This document shows positions 1 to 7,137 of a DNA stretch of 11,513 bases, piece after piece. Every line of letters begins with the position of its first letter. Position 1 is the stretch's first letter. Under the pieces are notes generated by a model. That model ran no database searches. It saw only the letters and a program-made list of their open reading frames with translations, and had not been told where the DNA came from. Origin of the DNA: Actinomycetota bacterium. Its GTDB lineage: Bacteria; Actinomycetota; Actinomycetes; Nanopelagicales; Nanopelagicaceae. The stretch is from NCBI GenBank assembly GCA_009699795.1, contig WLNK01000021.1, forward strand, positions 1-11,513, in the 5' to 3' direction. The translations under genes were made by a program, and so were the position numbers.

Positions 1-53
1 CATTTTTACTTGGATGCGAGCCTTAGTTTGACGACCTCATAATCTGAACGAGC
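1..53 (-). other. Gap after ylxR; probable infB leader at window edge
   Basis: In actinobacteria ylxR is normally followed by infB (translation initiation factor IF-2), so this is the expected infB leader. Reading leftwards, two frames close with stops and one stays open from a TGA at 39-37 to the edge. That open frame has no ATG, GTG or TTG before an ATG at positions 3-1, the first possible infB start. The ATG has only a weak ribosome binding site: an AAGG lies about 17 bases upstream and a bare AAG sits closer. Residues encoded just before the ATG (KARIQVK) vaguely resemble the start of actinobacterial IF-2, so the true start could differ. No infB coding sequence beyond this codon is present to confirm the identity. 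Confidence 0.35.
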
Positions 54-344
54 TCATTTAAGTTTCATATCTTTCGCATCCATTTCTTTAAGTTCTGTAA
101 GGAACTTCTTAAACGCAGATACATCCGGCGATTCTGTGAGTTTGAAGGCCCACTTGAACGCTTTGCGCTGTATCGCATCGAAGCCACACGCCGTGTGTAA
201 CCTCGCTCCCCTGCCTGGCAAGTTTCGCTTTAGATCTGGAGTAACAACTCCATCAACTAAAACAACTCGAAGCAGGTTCGCTGAATTTTCGCTTTTTCGA
301 CAAGCTATGCAAGTCCGTATCGCAAAGATGCGAAGAGGTTTCAT
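54..344 (-). CDS. ylxR: YlxR/RnpM family RNA-binding protein
   Basis: Small basic protein of the YlxR (DUF448) family, encoded between nusA and infB in most Gram-positive bacteria. In Bacillus the homologue, RnpM, binds and modulates RNase P; the role here is not shown by the sequence. The family signature is visible: RTCIACR near the N-terminus, then LLRVV, then LPGRGARLH, a cysteine and the basic segment RKAFKWAFK. I chose the ATG at 344 (96 residues) because the family normally begins just before the RTCxxCR motif. An in-frame TTG at 368 would add eight residues (start to 104 aa). Neither start has a well-placed Shine-Dalgarno: GGGAGG lies 18 bases before the TTG, and only GGCGGG lies just before the ATG. 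The last residues are lysine-rich and the stop is TGA. Confidence 0.85.
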   Translation of the reverse strand: MKPLRIFAIRTCIACRKSENSANLLRVVLVDGVVTPDLKRNLPGRGARLHTACGFDAIQRKAFKWAFKLTESPDVSAFKKFLTELKEMDAKDMKLK

Positions 345-388
345 TGCCCGCCAACCACTCGAATTCAACGGCTAAAGAATAGCGAACC

Positions 389-415
389 TCCCGCCGATTA
401 CCTAAATAGGCAGGA
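389..415 (-). promoter_or_regulatory. Stem-loop in the nusA-ylxR gap
   Basis: The nusA-ylxR gap is the largest within the housekeeping run (56 or 80 bases depending on the ylxR start). On the minus strand it holds UCCUGCC (415-409) facing GGCGGGA (395-389), a seven-pair stem with one G-U pair and a 13-base loop. The 3' arm overlaps GGGAGG (392-387), the only strong Shine-Dalgarno-like sequence in the gap. The following bases are only modestly T-rich, so it is not a classical intrinsic terminator. It may be an attenuator, an RNA-binding site or chance; a competing small hairpin, CCTA/TAGG, lies inside the same stretch. Confidence 0.3.
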
Positions 416-424
416 TTTTAAGCG

Positions 425-1399
425 TTATTGCGTTACGGGATTGTCTGGATGAATATCAATTCTCCATCCAGTAAGGCGGGCGGCAAGGCGTGCATTCTGC
501 CCATCTTTACCAATTGCAAGAGAGAGTTGGTAATCCGGTACAACAACCTTTGCAGAGCGAGTTGATTCATCAACTATTACAACGCTTGAAACTTTTGCAG
601 GCGCAAGAGCATGTGCCACAAATTCTGCAGGATCTTCAGACCAATCAACGATGTCAATCTTTTCACCGTGCAATTCATCCATAACGGCGCGCGCACGAGC
701 GCCCATTGGTCCAATGAGTGAACCTTTTGAACTTACTCCTGCGCGATGCGAGCGAACAGAAATCTTGGTGCGGTGTCCTGCCTCACGAGCAACTCCCATG
801 ATTTCAACAATGCGATCTTTAATTTCAGGAACTTCGAGTGCAAAGAGTTGTTTTACAAGCGCTGGATGACTTCTAGAAAGCATGATCTCTGGGCCCTTCA
901 TGCCTTGCTTAACTTCAACCACAAAGCACTTAATGCGATCACCATGGTTATAGATTTCACCCGGGACTTGTTCTTGAGCGGGAATTTTTCCTTCATAGCG
1001 CCCAAGGTTTACATAAATCATCTTGGGGTCTCGACCCTGCTGAACAACGCCAGAGATGACATCTCCAACCGAAGCAGTAAATTCAGTGACGATTTCGGCG
1101 TCATTTGTCTCGCGCATTTTCATCTTAATAACTTGTCGCGCGGTGGATGTGGCGATTCGTGAGAATCCATCGGGTGAGTCAATATCTTCGCTGATGCGTT
1201 CGCCGATTTCATTGAAATTCGGGATAAGAATTTGAATCTCACCAGTCTCGCGATTTAACTTCGCATGAGCATGACGCTTTGCATCATCAGTCTGGTTATA
1301 TGCGGTGAGTACTCCAATTTCGATCGCAGTAATTAGCTGCTCGAGAGGAATTCCCTTCTCATTTGTAAGGTGAACAAGTGCATCCATTTCTACATGCAT
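425..1399 (-). CDS. nusA: Transcription elongation/termination factor NusA
   Basis: NusA binds RNA polymerase and nascent RNA, modulating pausing, termination and antitermination. The 324 residues fit the short actinobacterial form. The polymerase-binding N-terminal domain spans about 1-105, S1 about 109-178, and two KH domains follow. KH1 carries IGPMG at 229-233 and the block GEKIDIVDWSEDP. KH2 carries VVPDYQLSLAIGKDGQNARLAARLTGW at about 287-312, with GKDG at 297-300. The protein ends shortly after KH2, without the acidic repeats of enterobacterial NusA. The start MHVEMDAL matches the usual actinobacterial N-terminus; its ATG at 1399 follows the rimP stop with no intervening base, and AAGGA about ten bases upstream serves as ribosome binding site. 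An ATG four codons in is possible but less likely. Confidence 0.97.
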   Translation of the reverse strand: MHVEMDALVHLTNEKGIPLEQLITAIEIGVLTAYNQTDDAKRHAHAKLNRETGEIQILIPNFNEIGERISEDIDSPDGFSRIATSTARQVIKMKMRETNDAEIVTEFTASVGDVISGVVQQGRDPKMIYVNLGRYEGKIPAQEQVPGEIYNHGDRIKCFVVEVKQGMKGPEIMLSRSHPALVKQLFALEVPEIKDRIVEIMGVAREAGHRTKISVRSHRAGVSSKGSLIGPMGARARAVMDELHGEKIDIVDWSEDPAEFVAHALAPAKVSSVVIVDESTRSAKVVVPDYQLSLAIGKDGQNARLAARLTGWRIDIHPDNPVTQ

Positions 1400-1873
1400 T
1401 TACTTGCCATCCTTGCGGTTAAATTCAATTTCTACGACTGCGCGCTTGATGTCGGAGAGTGCAACTACAACTTCCGAACCCTCTTTTTTGGTTTCAATTG
1501 TGAGAGTCACATCAGAATCGGTATTTGAGAGAATTCGGCCAGTAATGACGTCTCCATCTATCTTTGTGATCTTTAACAGACGATCATTATTTTTTGCAAA
1601 GTGACGAGGTTTTGTAAGTGGGCGATCGATTCCAGGGGATGTAACTTCGAGGGTGAATGGCGTATCTCCCATAATTGGAGATTCATCTAAGAGTTCCGAG
1701 ATTGCTCTTGAGGCCGAGGTAACTTGATCTAAATTAAGTGCGACTTCTCCATCAACGATGCAGGTAACAATGCGATGTTTTCCGGGAGAAACCAATTGAA
1801 CTTCTTCGAGAAAGAATCCCTGCGCAGTAACAGCAGGCGTTATGAGCTCTGCAATCTGATCCGTGAGCGCCAT
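1400..1873 (-). CDS. rimP: Ribosome maturation factor RimP
   Basis: RimP assists maturation of the 30S ribosomal subunit and almost always precedes nusA. The 157-residue protein has the two family domains. The N-terminal half contains the block LDQVTSASRAISELLD and the hallmark FTLEVTSPGIDRPLTKPRHF at about residues 88-107. The C-terminal half is a small Sm-like beta domain (LLKITKIDGDVITGRIL ... VALSDIKRAVVEIEF). The ATG at 1873 is preceded by an excellent AAGGAG with an 8-base spacer, but that site lies entirely inside a hairpin (1875-1912). Its TAA stop directly abuts the nusA ATG, so the two are almost certainly co-translated. Length and motifs are normal for the family. Confidence 0.95.
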   Translation of the reverse strand: MALTDQIAELITPAVTAQGFFLEEVQLVSPGKHRIVTCIVDGEVALNLDQVTSASRAISELLDESPIMGDTPFTLEVTSPGIDRPLTKPRHFAKNNDRLLKITKIDGDVITGRILSNTDSDVTLTIETKKEGSEVVVALSDIKRAVVEIEFNRKDGK

Positions 1874-1874
1874 C

Positions 1875-1912
1875 GGTAAATCTCCTTATTAAGTTGTAAG
1901 GAGAAATTTACC
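1875..1912 (-). promoter_or_regulatory. Hairpin sequestering the rimP ribosome binding site
   Basis: In the mRNA sense the 5' arm is GGUAAAU-UU-CUCCUUA (1912-1897) and the 3' arm is UAAGGAGAUUUACC (1888-1875). They form 14 Watson-Crick pairs broken only by a two-base bulge (1905-1904), with an 8-base loop CAACUUAA. The 3' arm contains the whole rimP Shine-Dalgarno AAGGAG and ends one base before the rimP ATG. The 5' arm begins two bases after the proS TAA stop. Folded, it would block rimP initiation; a ribosome finishing proS would melt the 5' arm and open the site, giving translational coupling. There is no U-tract, so it is not an ordinary terminator. The pairing is read directly; the regulatory role is inferred. 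Confidence 0.7.
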
Positions 1913-1914
1913 AC

Positions 1915-3648
1915 TTACTTAATGGACTTTAAAATCCCAACGATTTCATTGACGGCGCTTTCAACTGCTACCTCAGATTTTTCACCGCTCTTGCGCACTC
2001 GAACTTCAACCTTGCCTTCGGCTAGTGCCTTACCAACTACAACAATGAGCGGAATTCCGATGAGCTCAGCATCTTTAAATTTCACTCCCGCACTTGGATC
2101 GCGGCGATCATCGAGCATTGTTGAGATTCCGTGAGCCTCAAGGCTAAGAGCAATCTCCTCTGCCTTTGCAAATATTGCATCGTCTTTACCGGTTGCAACT
2201 ATGTGAACTTTTGCAGGGGCAATTTCTACAGGCCAGCTAAGTCCGATCTCATCATGAGTTTGTTCTGCAACAGCTGCAACTGCGCGAGATACACCAATTC
2301 CGTAGGAACCCATTGTGACAACTTGTGATTTTCCATTTTGATCAAGAACGGTAAGGCTGAGTGCTTCTGCATATTTACGACCGAGTTGGAAGATGTGTCC
2401 GATTTCGATCGCACGATCAATGACTACAGGTGTCTGGCACTTAGGACATGAATCACCGGCACGAATTTCAGCTGCTTCAACGTATGCGTCGACTGTGAAG
2501 TCACGACCATTTACGACATTGCGCGCATGCATATCTTTCTTATTTGCACCGGTCACCCACGAAGTTCCTGGCGCAACGCGGGGATCTGCGTAAACAGTAA
2601 TTCCATTTTTCTTGGCATCTTGTGGACCGATATATCCCTTGACTAAACCTTTGTGTTTTGCGAAATCTGCATCTTCAAATACGCGAATCTCTTTTACTCC
2701 AGAAAGATTTGCCTGTAAACGTTTTACATCTACCTCGCGATCTCCTGGAACTAAAACGCAGATTGGCTTTTCATCTGCCATCAACATAACGTTTTTGAGA
2801 GTACTAGCACCGGTAAATCCCCCGCCAAATTTTGTATTGAGAAGTTCGACAAGTGAATCTATCGTTGGTGTATTTGGTGAATCAAAAGGCTCTGCAGCAC
2901 CCACGCCACTTGGATCTCCCGGCGCAACGGTAGTAACCATCGCTTCTACATTTGCTGCATACCCACATTTTTCGCAGAGTACATATGTATCTTCACCGGT
3001 ATCGCAAGGAGCCAAAAACTCCTCAGATGAAGATCCACCCATTGCACCTGCAACGGCTGAAACAATGTTGTATTTAAGACCTAAACGATCAAAAGTCTTG
3101 ATGTATGCCGAACGATGCTTTTGATATGACTCAGCCAGTCCTTCATCTGTGAGATCAAATGAATATGAATCCTTCATGACAAATTCACGCCCGCGGATGA
3201 TTCCAGAGCGTGGACGAGTTTCATCGCGATACTTAGTCTGAATTTGGTAGAGCGATACTGGCAAATCTTTATACGAGGAATATTCGCCCTTAACCATCAA
3301 GGTAAACATTTCTTCGTGGGTTGGACCTAGTAAGTAATCGCCACCCTTGCGGTCTTGCAAGCGAAATAAATCTGGTCCATATTCTTGCCAACGATTAGTT
3401 TGTTCATACGGTTCTTTTGGAAGCATCGCGGGGAAATGAACTTCCTGAAATCCAGCAGCATCCATTTCTTCGCGAACTACACGTTCGATATTGCGAAGAG
3501 TGATGTAACCCAGCGGCAACCATGAATAAATTCCTGCTGCAATTCTGCGAATGTAACCCGCGCGAACTAAGAGGCGGTGACTTGCAACTTCGGCATCTGC
3601 CGGGTCATCTCGCAACGTACGCAAGAACAAGCCGGACATTCGCAACAT
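1915..3648 (-). CDS. proS: Prolyl-tRNA synthetase, bacterial type with editing domain
   Basis: ProRS charges tRNA-Pro with proline in the cytoplasm. The 577 residues match the bacterial form with an inserted editing domain. Seen in order: the class II core start (SHRLLVRAGYIRRIAAGIYSWLPLG, 23-47), GPTHEE (108-113), motif 2 (RPRSGIIRGREFVMKDSYSF, 145-164), the INS editing insertion at about 224-405 with VPGDREVDVKRL near 300-311, motif 3 (MGSYGIGVSR, 446-455) and the anticodon-binding domain from about 475 (DDRRDPSAGVKFKDAELIGIP). The insertion normally hydrolyses mischarged Ala-tRNA-Pro. Cysteine pairs CEKC (225-228) and CPKC (401-404) bracket the insertion. The ATG at 3648 lies nine bases after the ispG stop; TAGG, overlapping that stop, is 8 bases upstream and may act as ribosome binding site. 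Confidence 0.97.
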   Translation of the reverse strand: MLRMSGLFLRTLRDDPADAEVASHRLLVRAGYIRRIAAGIYSWLPLGYITLRNIERVVREEMDAAGFQEVHFPAMLPKEPYEQTNRWQEYGPDLFRLQDRKGGDYLLGPTHEEMFTLMVKGEYSSYKDLPVSLYQIQTKYRDETRPRSGIIRGREFVMKDSYSFDLTDEGLAESYQKHRSAYIKTFDRLGLKYNIVSAVAGAMGGSSSEEFLAPCDTGEDTYVLCEKCGYAANVEAMVTTVAPGDPSGVGAAEPFDSPNTPTIDSLVELLNTKFGGGFTGASTLKNVMLMADEKPICVLVPGDREVDVKRLQANLSGVKEIRVFEDADFAKHKGLVKGYIGPQDAKKNGITVYADPRVAPGTSWVTGANKKDMHARNVVNGRDFTVDAYVEAAEIRAGDSCPKCQTPVVIDRAIEIGHIFQLGRKYAEALSLTVLDQNGKSQVVTMGSYGIGVSRAVAAVAEQTHDEIGLSWPVEIAPAKVHIVATGKDDAIFAKAEEIALSLEAHGISTMLDDRRDPSAGVKFKDAELIGIPLIVVVGKALAEGKVEVRVRKSGEKSEVAVESAVNEIVGILKSIK

Positions 3649-3657
3649 GCGAAGAGC

Positions 3658-4809
3658 CTAACTGATAGAGACCGTTGGTTGCCCTGATGAAACGCCAGCA
3701 GCTGCCATCTCTGCTTCAAGGCGCTTTGCCTCTTCAATAAGTGTCTGAACAATTTCGGCCTCTGGAACAGTCTTAATAACTTCGCCCTTAACAAAAATCT
3801 GGCCCTTGCCATTACCTGAAGCAACTCCAAGATCTGCTTCACGCGCTTCACCGGGTCCATTTACAACGCATCCCATTACAGCAACGCGAAGTGGAACTGT
3901 CATCCCTTGCAATCCAGCTTGAACTTTTTCAGCGAGTGAATACACATCAACTTGGGCGCGGCCACATGATGGGCAAGAAACAATCTCAAGTTTGCGCTGA
4001 CGCAAATTAAGAGATTCGAGAATTGAAATTCCGACCTTTACTTCTTCGACAGGTGGCGCCGAAAGTGAAACGCGAATTGTGTCGCCGATTCCTTCTGATA
4101 AAAGAATTCCGAAAGCTGTCGCAGACTTGATTGTTCCTTGAAAAATTGGACCGGCCTCTGTTACGCCAAGGTGTAGAGGGTAATCACACTTTGAAGCGAG
4201 AATTCTGTAGGCGTTAACCATTGTCACTGGATCGTGGTGCTTTACCGAAATTTTAATATCTGAGAAGCCATGTTCTTCGAAGAGCGATGCTTCCCAGAGA
4301 GCTGACTCTGCCAGCGCCTCCGGAGTTGCTTTGCCGTACTTCTTTAAAAGTCGTGGATCTAGTGAACCAGCGTTAACGCCGATGCGAATTGGGATTCCTG
4401 CATCTCCAGCAGCTTTAGCAACTTCTTTAACCTTGTCATCAAATTGCTTAATGTTTCCTGGGTTAACGCGAACCGCGGCGCAACCGGCATCGATGGCTGC
4501 AAAAATATATTTTGGTTGGAAGTGAATATCTGCAATCACTGGAATCTGTGACTTCTTTGCAATTGCAGGAAGTGCGTCAGCATCATCTTGGCTTGGAACA
4601 GCAACGCGAACAATCTGACAACCAGAAGCTGTGAGTTCAGCAATCTGCTGAAGCGTTGAATTGATATCTGAAGTAAGAGTTGTACACATTGATTGCACGC
4701 TTACCGGTGAATCGCTACCTACTCCGACACTTCCAACTTTAAGTTGCTTAGTCTTTCGACGAGGGTGCAACGGAAGTGGTGGGGCTGAAGGGATTCCGAG
4801 ATCGACCAT
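3658..4809 (-). CDS. ispG: (E)-4-hydroxy-3-methylbut-2-enyl-diphosphate synthase IspG
   Basis: IspG (GcpE) is the penultimate MEP-pathway enzyme, converting MEcPP to HMBPP using a [4Fe-4S] cluster and an external electron donor. The 383-residue protein has the TIM-barrel blocks VQSMCTTLTSD, RVAVPSQDDADALPAI, IPVIADIHFQPKYIF and VRVNPGNIK, then LHLGVTEAG and GDTIRVSLSAPP. The C-terminal cluster domain shows all expected ligands: C279 and C282 (CPSC), C314 and E321 (CVVNGPGE). The length is that of the compact bacterial form without the plant/chlamydial insert. It lies 21 bases after rseP and nine before proS. The ATG at 4809 has GAGG about 13 bases upstream, longer than usual, in a small stem-loop (4817-4831). 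With dxr two genes earlier, it makes the block a partial MEP operon. Confidence 0.97.
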   Translation of the reverse strand: MVDLGIPSAPPLPLHPRRKTKQLKVGSVGVGSDSPVSVQSMCTTLTSDINSTLQQIAELTASGCQIVRVAVPSQDDADALPAIAKKSQIPVIADIHFQPKYIFAAIDAGCAAVRVNPGNIKQFDDKVKEVAKAAGDAGIPIRIGVNAGSLDPRLLKKYGKATPEALAESALWEASLFEEHGFSDIKISVKHHDPVTMVNAYRILASKCDYPLHLGVTEAGPIFQGTIKSATAFGILLSEGIGDTIRVSLSAPPVEEVKVGISILESLNLRQRKLEIVSCPSCGRAQVDVYSLAEKVQAGLQGMTVPLRVAVMGCVVNGPGEAREADLGVASGNGKGQIFVKGEVIKTVPEAEIVQTLIEEAKRLEAEMAAAGVSSGQPTVSIS

Positions 4810-4816
4810 GAACCGT

Positions 4817-4831
4817 ATTCTGCCTCAGAAT
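4817..4831 (-). repeat. Small inverted repeat at the rseP stop / ispG ribosome binding region
   Basis: On the minus strand ATTCTG-AGG-CAGAAT is a perfect six-base inverted repeat with a three-base loop. The first arm starts on the last A of the rseP TAA stop. The loop carries the AGG of the only Shine-Dalgarno-like sequence (TGAGG) before ispG, 13 bases from its ATG. It may affect ispG initiation or be chance; a six-pair AT-rich stem is weak. Confidence 0.3.
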
Positions 4832-5979
4832 TAGAGATTGAGCGAAATAGGATTGAAAATATCGGCAATGAGGAGCAACACAGTCATTGCTGCCAGCAGA
4901 ACAAAGACCACCATTGTGATGGGGGTTAGGACTTTTACATCGATGCCAGCTGGCCTTGGACGACCTCGAAGGCGTGCGATAAATGCGCGAATTTCATCAG
5001 CGATTGCAATCGCCATATGTCCGCCATCGAGTGGAAGTATTGGCAAGAGATTAAATAAACCGACGAAGATATTCAGTGATGCAACAATGAGAATAAGAGT
5101 TCCGATGCGCTGTGAGCTATTCATAGTTCCACTTGATGCTGCTTGACCAGAAACTCTGGCAACACCAACAACTCCAACCAAACCATCTGATGCGCGTTCT
5201 TGCCCGCTAAAAGTTTGACCCCAAAGAGATGGCAACTTTGATGGAAGTTGTATGAGCGCCTTTGCAGATGAAGCGGTCATATCCCAAGTAAGGGCTGCTG
5301 ATGCCTTCACTGAGGTAACTGGATTTAATCGCTTTGTACCGATTTCATTCATCACGCCGAGTAGATAACGAGATTCGGATTTAGAAATTTTAGTGAGCTT
5401 TGGAGCTGCCGAAATTGTGATCTCTTGGCTACCGCGTTTTACAAGAAAGGTAAGTGTTGCACCCTTTGAATTGCGAATAGTTGCAGCGTCTTTCGACCAA
5501 TCTTTAACCGGCGTGCCATTAATTGCAATGACTTCATCGCCCTTTTCAAAGCCGGCAGCTGCTGCCGCTGAACCTGCAACCACATCAGAAATTTTGGGAG
5601 TTAGTGCGTTGACACCGACTCCTGAGAGCAAAACGAAAATCAATAAGAAACCGAGTACGAAGTGGTTAAAAGATCCTGCACCAAGAACAATGAGTTTCTT
5701 CCCGGAAGATGCTTTATAGAAAGAGCGATGCTCTTGACCTGGCTCCATTACTTCATCTGGATCCATTCCTTGAATACGGCAATATCCCCCAGCTGGAATT
5801 GCTTTAATACCGTATTCAGTATCACCGCGCTTTGTAGACCAGATGCGTTTTCCAAAACCTAAGAAAAATTCGCTGACCTTCATGCCGAATTTCTTTGCTG
5901 TTAGTAAGTGGCCGAGTTCGTGCACCATCACAGATAGAAGTAGTGCGATGAAAAAAGCTAAGACGCCGATGGCTTTCAT
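4831..5979 (-). CDS. rseP: Site-2 protease family intramembrane metalloprotease (RseP/Rip1)
   Basis: Membrane zinc protease that, in characterised relatives (E. coli RseP, Mycobacterium Rip1), cleaves anti-sigma factors or other membrane substrates within the bilayer. The first membrane segment (about 3-27) contains the zinc motif HELGH at 20-24. AIPAGGYCRIQGM (60-72) is the conserved membrane-reentrant region. A second segment spans about 97-122 and a single PDZ domain about 128-195 (GFEKGDEVIAINGTPV). The second active-site motif NLLPILPLDGGH is at 310-321, and a last membrane segment spans about 350-373. The 382-residue length fits actinobacterial one-PDZ forms. AAGGAG (5991-5996) overlaps the dxr stop, 11 bases before the ATG. 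No sigma/anti-sigma pair is in the window, so its substrate cannot be inferred. It lies between dxr and ispG, as in mycobacteria and streptomycetes. Confidence 0.95.
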   Translation of the reverse strand: MKAIGVLAFFIALLLSVMVHELGHLLTAKKFGMKVSEFFLGFGKRIWSTKRGDTEYGIKAIPAGGYCRIQGMDPDEVMEPGQEHRSFYKASSGKKLIVLGAGSFNHFVLGFLLIFVLLSGVGVNALTPKISDVVAGSAAAAAGFEKGDEVIAINGTPVKDWSKDAATIRNSKGATLTFLVKRGSQEITISAAPKLTKISKSESRYLLGVMNEIGTKRLNPVTSVKASAALTWDMTASSAKALIQLPSKLPSLWGQTFSGQERASDGLVGVVGVARVSGQAASSGTMNSSQRIGTLILIVASLNIFVGLFNLLPILPLDGGHMAIAIADEIRAFIARLRGRPRPAGIDVKVLTPITMVVFVLLAAMTVLLLIADIFNPISLNL

Positions 5980-5994
5980 TGTTAAATCTGCTCC

Positions 5995-7134
5995 TTATGC
6001 CTTTGCGAGTAAGTCTTGTGCGATACGTCTTGCATCATCCTCGATTGCGCTGACATCTGCGAGATCACGAAGGGAACCAGATGACTTTGAGCCAAGTTTC
6101 TGAACGACTTCTTCGACGCACTCGATAATTGAGGTGAAGCCAATGCGTCCATGGATAAATGCTTGCACAGCAACTTCATTAGAAGCATTAAAAATAGCTG
6201 GGAGTCCTCCCCCAAGTTCGCCACATCTACGTGCAAGTTCGATTGCCGGGAATTTTTCACCATCAATTGGGGCAAAGGTCCACGTATGTGCCTTGCTCCA
6301 ATCTATTGGAGGCGTTGCGCCAGCCACACGATCTGGATAGTTAATTGCGAAAGCAATTGGAGCCTTCATATTTGGCGGAGAGGCCTGGGCAATAGTTGAA
6401 CCATCTACATACTCCACCATTGAATGCACGATTGATTGCGGATGGATCACAGCTTCGATTTTCTTGTACGGCATATCGAATAAATAATGTGCCTCAATTA
6501 TTTCCAAACCTTTGTTCATCAGCGTTGCAGAGTTAATGGTGACAACCGGTCCCATGGACCATGTTGGGTGTGCAAGGGCTTCATCCAAAGTAACTCCCGA
6601 CAAATCTGTGCGATCTCGGAATGGTCCACCACTTGCAGTTAAAACAAGTTTTGCCACTGCCTTCTTTGCATTACCCATAAGGGCCTGCCAGATTGCTGAG
6701 TGTTCTGAATCAACAGGAATTAGTTGATTTTCTTTTGCTAGCGCCATCACTAAATCGCCACCTGCGACAAGGGATTCTTTGTTAGCAAGTGCAACGCGGT
6801 TACCAACTTTGAGAGCGGCAAGAGTTGGGCCAAGTCCAATAGATCCAGTTATCGCATTTAAAACTACATCGCATGTGATTGCTGCAATTTCTGTCGATGC
6901 ATCTGGGCCATCAATAACGTTTACACCGGGAAGCGCGCTACGGATTAAATCTGCGTTATTTACTACGCCTACTACTGAAACTTTAAACTTCTTTGCTTGA
7001 TCGATAATTTCGTTCGGATTTGTGCCGGCTGATGTAATCGCAATGACCCTAAAGAGCGAAGGATTGGCCTCAACTATTTCTAGCGCTTGAACACCGATTG
7101 ACCCGGTTGACCCGAGTATTACTAAATCGCGCAT
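5995..7134 (-). CDS. dxr: 1-deoxy-D-xylulose-5-phosphate reductoisomerase (IspC)
   Basis: Dxr carries out the first committed MEP-pathway step, converting DXP to MEP with NADPH and a divalent metal; it is the fosmidomycin target. The 379-residue protein has the NADPH-binding GSTGSIG at 8-14, LNAITGSIGL (92-101) and ALANKESLV (115-123). Metal and substrate residues are present: D142-S143-E144 (PVDSEHSAIWQ) and E211 (NSATLMNKGLE, 201-211). The mobile loop HPTWSMG (189-195) and HPQSIVHSMVE (231-241) are intact. The C-terminal helical region (FNASNEVAVQAF ... IEDDARRIAQDL) is complete. The ATG at 7134 follows the potC stop by three bases and has no clear Shine-Dalgarno, implying translational coupling to potC. 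A biosynthetic gene directly behind a transporter is notable. Confidence 0.97.
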   Translation of the reverse strand: MRDLVILGSTGSIGVQALEIVEANPSLFRVIAITSAGTNPNEIIDQAKKFKVSVVGVVNNADLIRSALPGVNVIDGPDASTEIAAITCDVVLNAITGSIGLGPTLAALKVGNRVALANKESLVAGGDLVMALAKENQLIPVDSEHSAIWQALMGNAKKAVAKLVLTASGGPFRDRTDLSGVTLDEALAHPTWSMGPVVTINSATLMNKGLEIIEAHYLFDMPYKKIEAVIHPQSIVHSMVEYVDGSTIAQASPPNMKAPIAFAINYPDRVAGATPPIDWSKAHTWTFAPIDGEKFPAIELARRCGELGGGLPAIFNASNEVAVQAFIHGRIGFTSIIECVEEVVQKLGSKSSGSLRDLADVSAIEDDARRIAQDLLAKA

Positions 7135-7137
7135 GTG

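Noticed and set aside
746..1162. Plus-strand open frame of 138 codons inside nusA
   Set aside because: It is antisense to the S1 and KH1 regions of NusA, has no plausible ribosome binding site and resembles no known protein.
2612..3124. Plus-strand open frame of 170 codons inside proS
   Set aside because: It lies antisense to a strongly conserved synthetase, shows no recognisable family and has no context of its own; a shadow of minus-strand codon use.
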